This document shows positions 51,584 to 57,956 of a stretch of DNA of 57,956 bases, one piece after another (within the stretch, counting starts at the first letter, position 1; each line of letters begins with the position of its first letter). Position numbers and translations under genes: made by a program. A model generated the notes under the pieces. The model was not told the DNA's origin. It saw nothing but the letters and a program-made list of their open reading frames with translations, and did no database searches. Source of the stretch: DATBFG01 sp036558645 (GTDB taxonomy: Bacteria > Acidobacteriota > Terriglobia > Terriglobales > Acidobacteriaceae); the NCBI GenBank assembly GCA_036558645.1, contig DATBFG010000057.1:1-57956 (forward strand), in the 5' to 3' direction.

Positions 51584-52861
51584 CTATTCATACCTGAATG
51601 TGATCACATTGCTTTTTCCATTTGCGTTCGAGACTGACGCCTCATAAACTCGCAATCCGCTTACGAAGCTGGTGCCCTCGGGCGCCGGCGCGGGAAACGT
51701 GATGGTGTGTCCATCAGGCGAAGAGAGGTTTCTCACCTTCGCGGATCCAATCTCTACCGTATTGTCAGTTGATGTGAATCCACTGCCACGTATGACGATT
51801 TCGTCGTCTTGCAGAACGTAGGCATTTGGGTAGAGAAGACTGATCGTCACCGCGCGTGGTTTATCTTCCTTCAGGGTGAGCGTCACAGAATTGCTGCTGA
51901 GTACATCTTGCACCAATGAAATCTGATAGTTGTGGGGCAAGATAGGCACTCCACAAAATGTCGTAGCTCTTCTCAGTGTTGCAGGACAGTCGTTTACGTT
52001 CACATGATTCGCAGGCGTTGGAACACATCCGTCCAGGTCTACTTTGCCAGTAGGGCAACTGAATTTATCGTCGGACGTCGGGACGCGGAACGTCAATGAC
52101 TTTCCATCGGGTGCGATGTTTGGAGTTGGAAGGGGATTGTTTAGAAACTCGTCGAAGCGCACGTCTACGTTGTGGTTCAGGACGTGGAATCCGCTGCCAT
52201 AGATCGTTACGGTCTCTCCCGGTGATGCCGTCACAGGCTCGATTCTTGAGATAACGATCGGTGGTTTCATGTGCAAAGACTTCAGCATTCGCACGACATC
52301 CGCGAAAACTTTCCGCAGCTCAGGTGACCCTTCGGCAGGAAGTTCGTTCACGTCCATAGAGTCATAGGTCAGGGTAATTACGTAATCGCTTTCGCTGGCC
52401 TTTCCAGAAATCGCGGATCCGAACCAGACAGAACGCCCCCTCCGAGGAAACACGCAACCATAATTTGTTCTGGCGCTGTCGGTATAAAGATTGGCGAGCG
52501 ACATGTCCTTCGTCACGATCGTCGGTTTAGCTTTGGGCTCTGAACACTCGAAACCGCCTGCTGGCCGGTCAATGTTCTGCATGACCGCATTAACGCTTGG
52601 TTTATTGCCCAGCAGCTCGTCAAACCGTCCTCCCTCGACCGGGCTGGCGTGCAAGAAGATCGGGTTGATTTCCAAAAGGTACTTGCCATGGCGAAGAGTA
52701 ACGACCTGCTCTTTGACACTCTCGGTCTTCCACCCGCGCAATACCTCTATCGTGAGATAGTCGTTGTCGAACCGATAAACTGGAGTGCTGGAGGGTTGTG
52801 CAATACACCCAGCGGTCACGGTGAGGCTGATGAAGATTCGGTTGATTACGCTCAAAATCAT
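51584..52861 (-). CDS. Exported IPT/TIG-domain protein
   Basis: 425 aa. A hydrophobic lead (MILSVINRIFISLTVTAGCI) ends in TAGC, a borderline lipobox, so it is either a lipoprotein or a secreted protein. Residues about 25-195 form an unrecognised domain (RFDNDYLTIEVLRGWKTESV). Two IPT/TIG Ig-like domains follow: VISRIEPVTASPGETVTIYG (about 205) and LLYPNAYVLQDDEIVIRGSG (about 340), both with the family GSGF turn. IPT domains usually mediate surface protein contacts. Function unknown. It is convergent with rpsA. Confidence 0.75.
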   Translation of the reverse strand: MILSVINRIFISLTVTAGCIAQPSSTPVYRFDNDYLTIEVLRGWKTESVKEQVVTLRHGKYLLEINPIFLHASPVEGGRFDELLGNKPSVNAVMQNIDRPAGGFECSEPKAKPTIVTKDMSLANLYTDSARTNYGCVFPRRGRSVWFGSAISGKASESDYVITLTYDSMDVNELPAEGSPELRKVFADVVRMLKSLHMKPPIVISRIEPVTASPGETVTIYGSGFHVLNHNVDVRFDEFLNNPLPTPNIAPDGKSLTFRVPTSDDKFSCPTGKVDLDGCVPTPANHVNVNDCPATLRRATTFCGVPILPHNYQISLVQDVLSSNSVTLTLKEDKPRAVTISLLYPNAYVLQDDEIVIRGSGFTSTDNTVEIGSAKVRNLSSPDGHTITFPAPAPEGTSFVSGLRVYEASVSNANGKSNVITFRYE

Positions 52862-53171
52862 AACGAGACATTCTGAGCAGGAACCTCACCCCAAGACAAG
52901 CTTACGGGCGTCCGGTTCCGGCATTGCCCAGCGGTCGCAGAATCTGCATATTAGAAGAGCAAGCATCGCTCCAGTGGTAACAGTAACCCGGACGTACACT
53001 CCCTTTCGGTAACCCTTAGTAACCATACGAATCCGGGTACCCCGCCTTACAATGAGCATGTCCGTTCGGCCATCGTCTAGTTTCGCAAAGCTGACGATGG
53101 ATAGTTAGTCGTCAGGTGAAGAATCCCAGGAAGGACCGTTCTCCGGCGGGAACGGCTGGAGCCGCATTCAT
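52862..53171. other. 310-base divergent intergenic region with a long hairpin
   Basis: It separates the IPT/TIG gene (minus) from the TPR gene (plus). The only structure seen is the hairpin at 53070-53100. A GGAG stands near the TPR start. No short ORF with a good start was found. Confidence 0.45.
53070..53100 (+). promoter_or_regulatory. Long perfect hairpin in the leader of the TPR gene
   Basis: CCATCGTC (53070-53077) pairs with GACGATGG (53093-53100), then, after a bulged T, AGTTT (53079-53083) pairs with AAGCT (53088-53092) with one G-T, loop CGCA. That makes 13 pairs. It lies 71 bases before the ATG at 53172 and has no T run, so a leader-RNA or protein-binding role is more likely than termination. 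Confidence 0.45.
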
Positions 53172-56100
53172 ATGGCGTTTGGTTTTGGCTTCAACAAACA
53201 GAAAGTTCTGAGTGCCGCGGAGAAGTTCGTCCAGCAAGGCAAACTGCAGAACGCCATCGCTGAGTACGAAAAAGTCCTGAAGGCAGATCCCAAGGACTTG
53301 ACCGTCAGCAACACGGTCGGCGACCTCTATGCGCGCCTGGGTGAGAACGATCAGGCCGTCCAATGCTTCAAGAACGTTGGCGACGCCTATGCCTCGCAGG
53401 GCTTCACCGTCAAAGCCATCGCGATGTACAAGAAGCTCACCAAGATCAAACCCACCTTGGAGGGCATTCTTCGCCTCGCCGAGCTTTACACACAGCAGGG
53501 TCTATTCAACGACGCGCGAGCCCAGTATCTGCAGGTAGCGGAAGAATTCCTGCGCGCGGGTGAGCTTGAACAGGCCGTCCGGATCTTCCAGAAGACGCTG
53601 GAGATGGATCCCGAAAATGTCTCCATGCGCATGCGACTGGCTGAGGTCTACATCCGCCTGGGCAAGAAGCCGGAAGCATGGCAAATCTTTTCCTCGGCTG
53701 CCGAAAGCTTGCGGTCGAAGGGGCAGCTGGGCGCGGCAGAAGAGATCCTGCAACGAATGCTCACCCTCGATCCCGGCAACAGCTACGCCCTGCTGCTGCG
53801 GGGCCGGAACGCATTTGATTCGGGTGATATCGCAGCCGCCGTTGAAAATCTCGAAAAGGTAGCCGACCTTGACTCGCATCCTGATGGATTACGGTTGCTG
53901 CTGCAGGCTTATCTGCAGACTGGGCATTTACCGGAAGCCGAGTCGCTTGCCGCCAAATTATTTTCCGTTCACAACGATAGTGCCGCGATGACCAGCTACG
54001 CCGACGCGTTGGTTGCGTCCGGAAACTACGAAAGCGCGCTGGCAACTTACGCGCAGCATTCCGACCGTCTCCTCGCGACCGATTCCGGGAAAGTGCTCGA
54101 GGCCCTGCACTCGTTGATTGGGCACGTCCGCGAAAGCACCAAGTCGCTGGAAACGCTCCTGGAAATTCTGAACAAGGCTGGCGAGAACACTCATTTGACT
54201 GAGGTCTATGAGTTGCTGGCGCATGCCTACGTGCAACAGGGACAGCTGGAAAAGGCTCGCGACTACTACCTGAAGCTGACGCAACTTGAGCCCCAGAACC
54301 AATTGCATGCGCGGAACTACCAGCAGGTCATGTCGAAGCTGGGCAGTCCGAGCGGAACGCGAATGATCACCGCCGAGGAAGGCGCGGTTCTCGTCGATGA
54401 ACTCGAGGCCACCGCTCCGAATATCGACCAGCGCTATCCCGATGACGTTGCTCTCACCGTTCGCAGCGCATTGACCGATGCGGAACTATTTGTCTCATAC
54501 AACATGCCGGCCAAGGCACTAGGGCCTTTACTCTCTGCCCTGCCGCTGGCTCCCATGGATCTGCGCCTCAATCAGCGCCTGGCTGCTCTACATACCCGCG
54601 CCAGTCGCTTTACCGAAGCGGCCGTTTGTTGCCGAAACCTGCAGAGCATTTACCACGAAGCGGGCCATCCCGATGAAGCCACTCGCTACGGTGAGTTGGC
54701 TGCCATGTATGAAGAGCGCGGAGGCAGCGCGTCTGCAGAAGCGCCGGCGGCGATGCCTGCGTTCAAGGCGGATCTTCCGCCGAAGGTTGATCGTGCTCCG
54801 GCGTTCGAAGCCGTTGAAGAATTTTCTGTCGCGCCTGAGCCCGCAGTCGAGGAAAGTGCACCCCAGCCATCGACACCGAAGGCCCAGGGGTTGTTCTTCC
54901 ATGCGCCGCCGGTAGAGGAGCCTAAGCACGCCGAGCCCAAGCACGCCGAGCCCAAGCACGCTGAGCCTAAGCGCGTCGAATCTGCGCGGACGGAGCCACA
55001 GGCTGCTCCCGAATTCGATGTCCAGCCTCAGGCCGAAGGCGAAATCGATCTTTCCGAGGAGTGGGAAGATCAACCAGCCGCCCCCGTCGAGCCGCCGGCC
55101 AAGCGTCCTTCTGCCGCGCCAGCGGTCAATAAGGCTGCATTGGCGGAAGCCGTCGAAGAGATCCGGTTCTACTTGCAGCATGAAATGATCGAGCAGGCTC
55201 ACGAGGCATACGGGAAACTGAGCAAGCTGTCGAAGGACCAGGAACTGCTCGCTTCGATGCGCGCCGAGATTGAAGCCGCGGCGAGCCAGGCAAGCGCGCA
55301 GCCTGAACCCGAGGAAGAAATTTCGCTAGAAGCAGAGCAGGAAGCGAAGGAGGCAGCGCTGGCTCCCGAAGTGAGCGCCGCTCCAGAGCCGGAGCCTGCG
55401 ATGCTGGAAGAATTTGTCAGCGACCTGGAGTCTTCGCTGGGCGAGGATTTCATGTCCCCCGCACCTCCACTGGCAGAAGTTCCCGCGCCGAGGCAGACTC
55501 CACCACCGCCTCCGGCCCGACATGCTCCAGTTCCACCAGCCCCGAAGGTTGTGGAACCGGAGCCTGAGCACGAGGCAGTAGCCTACGCGGAAGCGTCAAC
55601 TCCATCCGCGCAAGGTGGTAATCTGGGCGAGTTCGTTGCAGACCTCGAAGCTTCACTCGGTGACGCCTTCCTGGCCGAACCCCCTGCCGAGGTTCCACCA
55701 CCGTACGCATGGCCCGCGGCAGCATCGCAGCCTGCAGCGAAGACAAAACCTGAGGTTCCGCCTCGACCTGCGGCTCCGCCCGTTGGAGTACCGGTAACAT
55801 CACGCGCCGCAGCTGCCGCAGCACCAGCCGTTGCGCCGGTTCCGCCCGAGCCGGTTGTGGCCGCATCGGCGGCATCCGCGGCAGCAGCGCCGGCCCCGGC
55901 ATTCACGTATCAACCGACGAAGATTCGCCCGTTGGCTCCCGCACCTCCGGTGGGAGCGCCCGAGGTTGCCGCTGGCGTGGACCTCGCCGACATGTTCGGC
56001 GATCTCAAGCACGAACTAGAGGAAGAGACAGCGTCGGCGGACGAGGATCCAGAGACACACTACAATCTTGGTGTGGCCTTCCGGGAGATGGGTTTACTCG

Positions 56101-56423
56101 ACGAAGCGATAGGAGAACTACAAAAGGTATGCCAGTCTGTCGAGCGGGGTCATAAGTTCCCGAATATCATGCAAACCTATACCTGGCTCGCACAGTGTTT
56201 CCTTGATAAAGGCGTCCCCGAAGCGGCCATTCGTTGGTATGAAGAGGCACTCAAGCTATCTGATATCGACCAGGATACGCGCATGGCCCTGCACTACGAG
56301 CTAGGCGCATCCTATGAGGCGGCACAGAACAAACCTGCCGCATTGCAGCACTTCATGGACGTTTACGGCAGCAACATCGACTATCGCGATGTCGCCGAGC
56401 GCATAAAGGCCCTGAAGCCTTAA
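53172..56423 (+). CDS. Large tetratricopeptide-repeat protein with Pro/Ala-rich linker
   Basis: 1083 aa, no signal peptide. Residues about 10-400 are TPRs (LQNAIAEYEKVLKADPKDLT, AVQCFKNVGDAYASQGFTVK, AVRIFQKTLEMDPENVSMRM, KARDYYLKLTQLEPQNQLHA); 430-525 is a further helical repeat region. Residues about 525-955 are low-complexity Pro/Ala/Glu with a helical pair (about 650-710, VEEIRFYLQHEMIEQAHEAY). It carries two copies of FVxDLExSLGxxF (near 749 and 821), with a related VDLADMFGDL near 936. The last ~100 residues are TPRs (DPETHYNLGVAFREMGLLDEA). A scaffold or assembly protein is likely; partners unknown. A 15-base tandem repeat encodes PKHAE units. Confidence 0.85.
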   Translation: MAFGFGFNKQKVLSAAEKFVQQGKLQNAIAEYEKVLKADPKDLTVSNTVGDLYARLGENDQAVQCFKNVGDAYASQGFTVKAIAMYKKLTKIKPTLEGILRLAELYTQQGLFNDARAQYLQVAEEFLRAGELEQAVRIFQKTLEMDPENVSMRMRLAEVYIRLGKKPEAWQIFSSAAESLRSKGQLGAAEEILQRMLTLDPGNSYALLLRGRNAFDSGDIAAAVENLEKVADLDSHPDGLRLLLQAYLQTGHLPEAESLAAKLFSVHNDSAAMTSYADALVASGNYESALATYAQHSDRLLATDSGKVLEALHSLIGHVRESTKSLETLLEILNKAGENTHLTEVYELLAHAYVQQGQLEKARDYYLKLTQLEPQNQLHARNYQQVMSKLGSPSGTRMITAEEGAVLVDELEATAPNIDQRYPDDVALTVRSALTDAELFVSYNMPAKALGPLLSALPLAPMDLRLNQRLAALHTRASRFTEAAVCCRNLQSIYHEAGHPDEATRYGELAAMYEERGGSASAEAPAAMPAFKADLPPKVDRAPAFEAVEEFSVAPEPAVEESAPQPSTPKAQGLFFHAPPVEEPKHAEPKHAEPKHAEPKRVESARTEPQAAPEFDVQPQAEGEIDLSEEWEDQPAAPVEPPAKRPSAAPAVNKAALAEAVEEIRFYLQHEMIEQAHEAYGKLSKLSKDQELLASMRAEIEAAASQASAQPEPEEEISLEAEQEAKEAALAPEVSAAPEPEPAMLEEFVSDLESSLGEDFMSPAPPLAEVPAPRQTPPPPPARHAPVPPAPKVVEPEPEHEAVAYAEASTPSAQGGNLGEFVADLEASLGDAFLAEPPAEVPPPYAWPAAASQPAAKTKPEVPPRPAAPPVGVPVTSRAAAAAAPAVAPVPPEPVVAASAASAAAAPAPAFTYQPTKIRPLAPAPPVGAPEVAAGVDLADMFGDLKHELEEETASADEDPETHYNLGVAFREMGLLDEAIGELQKVCQSVERGHKFPNIMQTYTWLAQCFLDKGVPEAAIRWYEEALKLSDIDQDTRMALHYELGASYEAAQNKPAALQHFMDVYGSNIDYRDVAERIKALKP
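54921..54980 (+). repeat. In-frame 15-base tandem repeat in the TPR gene (PKHAE x4)
   Basis: Four consecutive 15-base units of CCNAAGCACGCNGAG type encode PKHAE-PKHAE-PKHAE-PKRVE; the fourth unit has diverged. The repeats stay in frame, so copy-number change by slippage would lengthen or shorten the linker without breaking the gene. Confidence 0.85.
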
Positions 56424-56503
56424 AATGTCCAGATGGGCTTTCAACCAAATGGGGAACCGCGCAGGAATTCTCGTCTCCTGACTCCTCGGCCGGGGAGCGT
56501 AAG

Positions 56504-56887
56504 TTGAGTTCAGATCCTAACGCCCCTCTCCAGAACGTTCCACCGGGCTCTTACCGAGGAGATTTGCCCGAGTCTAAAAGACCGGGACAGACGGCGATGA
56601 TGGAACCGCCTTCGCAAGAACAAGGCCACCGCCGTTATCGCGGATTCGAATTGTGGTTGCACAGGATTACCGTCCTGTTGTTTGTTTTTCTTTGTGCCAG
56701 CGTCGGCGTTCTGTTGGTGATTTTGCCGTGGCGGCCGGAGTGGACGGATAACCACCTGCTGCTTGGCAATCCGTGGCTACGGCAGGTCGTAGCCAGTGGA
56801 TTCACACGCGGACTGTGCACAGGGCTGGGGCTGCTGGATATCTGGATCGGATTTTGGGAAGCCATCCACTACCACGAAGAGAAATGA
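56504..56887 (+). CDS. Conserved small membrane protein, 127 aa
   Basis: TTG start at 56504 with a GGGGAG upstream. A disordered polar N-terminus (about 1-46, PNAPLQNVPPGSYRGDLP) precedes TM1 (ITVLLFVFLCASVGVLLVIL, about 54-74). A short loop with conserved-looking WRPEWTDNHLLLGNPWLR follows, then an amphipathic second segment (VASGFTRGLCTGLGLLDIWIGFWEAIHY). The pattern WRPxWxxN and GLxDIWIGxxE is, from memory, recurrent in small acidobacterial membrane proteins. Function unknown. It lies between the TPR gene and the LOG-family gene on the same strand. Confidence 0.68.
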   Translation: MSSDPNAPLQNVPPGSYRGDLPESKRPGQTAMMEPPSQEQGHRRYRGFELWLHRITVLLFVFLCASVGVLLVILPWRPEWTDNHLLLGNPWLRQVVASGFTRGLCTGLGLLDIWIGFWEAIHYHEEK

Positions 56888-56970
56888 CCCTGCGCGATGT
56901 TTCTCCCGTCCGTTCCGTTCAAATATGCTGATTCGTCAAGGACGCTGCTTCAAAGAAAGATAACAGCATC

Positions 56971-57843
56971 ATGAGTGATAGCAAGATAAAACCCTCGCCA
57001 CTGGCATATCAGAACGAACCGTTCCTCAATAGTCCTGATGGCCGCATTCTCCGCATCCTGGCCGAATATAGTGAGCCTTTGGCCCGATTTCGGCGCGAGC
57101 AGATTCAGGACACAGTTGTGTTCTTCGGCTCTGCCAGGTTCCATAGCGAGCAGGATGCCGGCAACAATCTTGCGACTCTCGATGCGGCTAAGCCGCAGGG
57201 GAACCATGACACCCTCCGCAAGCGCGCCCTCGCCGCCGTAAATATGGCACGCTACTACGAAGATGCCCGCAAGCTGGCCTTCCTGTTGACGCAGTGGTCT
57301 GTGCAAATTCCGGCCAAGCGGCATCGGTTTGTCGTCACGACCGGGGGCGGCCCGGGGATCATGGAAGCGGCAAATCGCGGCGCTTACGAAGCCAAGGGAA
57401 AATCGGTAGGACTGAATATCAACCTGCCGTTCGAACAGTATCCCAATCCTTACATCACCCCTTCGCTGAATTTCGAATTTCACTACTTCTTCATGCGTAA
57501 GTTCTGGTTCGCCTACCTGGCGAAGGCGTTAGTCATTTTTCCCGGTGGGTTCGGAACCATGGATGAACTTTTCGAAATTCTTACCCTTGCCCAGACGCAA
57601 AAGCTTGCCAAGAAGATCCTGGTCGTCATTTACGGCAGCGAATATTGGAAGAAAGTCATCAACTTGCAGGAGATGGCCGATACCGGCGTAATCTCTCCCG
57701 ACGATGTCGATCTCATGAAAATCGTGGACACGCCGGAAGAAGGTTTCGAGATCCTGCGCGACGGCCTCATCAAGTATCATTTGGGCGCGCAGCCGAAGCG
57801 TGTGGGCGAAGCAGTGCCGGAAATCGCGAAGACCAATCCGTAA
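56971..57843 (+). CDS. LOG-family (TIGR00730-like) Rossmann-fold nucleotide phosphoribohydrolase
   Basis: 290 aa. The core has the LOG/lysine-decarboxylase-like motifs TTGGGPGIMEAANRGAYEAKG and FPGGFGTMDELFEILTLAQT (PGGxGTxxE, catalytic). Homologues release free bases from nucleoside 5'-monophosphates (cytokinin riboside phosphate or AMP/UMP). The chain is about 100 residues longer at the N-terminus than the short LOG proteins, with QIQDTVVFFGSARF at the start of the fold and a long region around ANMARYYEDARKLAF. It is therefore the long PpnN-like/type II version. Not lysine decarboxylase despite the legacy name. ATG follows a poor Shine-Dalgarno. Confidence 0.86.
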   Translation: MSDSKIKPSPLAYQNEPFLNSPDGRILRILAEYSEPLARFRREQIQDTVVFFGSARFHSEQDAGNNLATLDAAKPQGNHDTLRKRALAAVNMARYYEDARKLAFLLTQWSVQIPAKRHRFVVTTGGGPGIMEAANRGAYEAKGKSVGLNINLPFEQYPNPYITPSLNFEFHYFFMRKFWFAYLAKALVIFPGGFGTMDELFEILTLAQTQKLAKKILVVIYGSEYWKKVINLQEMADTGVISPDDVDLMKIVDTPEEGFEILRDGLIKYHLGAQPKRVGEAVPEIAKTNP

Positions 57844-57853
57844 CGGCTTGAGC

Positions 57854-57878
57854 CGCTAAGTTTTGAACTTACTTAGCG
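57854..57878 (+). terminator. Stem-loop after the LOG-family gene
   Basis: CGCTAAG (57854-57860) and CTTAGCG (57872-57878) form a perfect 7-bp stem with an 11-base loop, 11 bases after the stop. The overlapping palindrome CGGCTTGAGCCG precedes it. There is no long T run, so it is a weak terminator candidate. Confidence 0.4.
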
Positions 57879-57956
57879 TGCGCCCTGATCCCTCAGCTGT
57901 CTGAGTAAGGCCGATTTCCTTGCTCCTCTACTACATCTCCGATCGCACCCAGTTCC

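Noticed and set aside
57854..57878. Attachment site or repeat end at the window edge
   Set aside because: A simple stem-loop after a stop codon is explained better as a transcript end.

Overview
The window looks like a chromosomal segment of an acidobacterium, probably Terriglobia-like; this is an inference. The pointers are a large Oar-type TonB-dependent receptor, Tat-exported Gfo/Idh/MocA and sugar-isomerase proteins, a DUF5916 outer-membrane protein, big TPR proteins with Pro/Ala-rich linkers, moderately high GC, and many short intergenic repeats. No rRNA, tRNA, CRISPR array, prophage or intact insertion sequence was recognised.

Layout. 1-8.6 kb: end of a TonB receptor, a flavin-binding protein, a quinone oxidoreductase, an SRPBCC protein coupled to a zinc alcohol dehydrogenase, and a Tat-exported sugar oxidoreductase/isomerase pair. 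8.8-11 kb: glyA with promoter and terminator, a 59-aa basic protein and a lipocalin-like protein. 11-19.6 kb: a minus-strand cluster of tricarboxylic-acid enzymes (MmgE/PrpD, fungal-type homoaconitase, isocitrate dehydrogenase-like enzyme, a CitD-CitE fusion and CitF) with an HD-domain gene upstream. Three of its gaps hold copies of a dispersed repeat. 19.9-24.5 kb: a giant membrane KAP NTPase and a secreted Ig-fold protein. 25-30 kb: DinB-like, PPOX-like, homoserine dehydrogenase (probable AUU start), class V aminotransferase and dipeptidase genes. 29.9-35.8 kb: a minus operon (DUF202, rpiA, 58-aa membrane protein) divergent from sucA and hyuA. 35.8-40.1 kb: a PA2779/PA2778-type export and proteolysis cluster and a membrane protein. 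40.2-43.3 kb: an acyl-CoA synthetase-ACP-acyltransferase fusion preceded by an AhpD-like gene with an in-frame UGA. 43.5-49.8 kb: gltA, a subtilase, a zinc-ribbon protein and a DUF5916 protein. 49.9-57.9 kb: ribosomal protein S1, an IPT/TIG protein, a 1083-aa TPR protein, a small membrane protein and a LOG-family protein.

The strongest unusual signal is at 42759-43325. An AhpD/carboxymuconolactone-decarboxylase-like peroxidase has UGA exactly where its second CxxC cysteine should be. The reading frame continues through it, and a perfect 6-bp hairpin with a 5-nt loop starts 10 nt downstream. This is the pattern expected of a bacterial selenoprotein (CxxU) with its SECIS element. An ordinary ORF caller would report it as a truncated fragment. 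Other items worth checking are the tricarboxylic-acid cluster with its altered CitD domain, the dispersed AACCACAAAGGACACAAAG repeat family, the KAP NTPase, and three small genes shorter than 60 codons.
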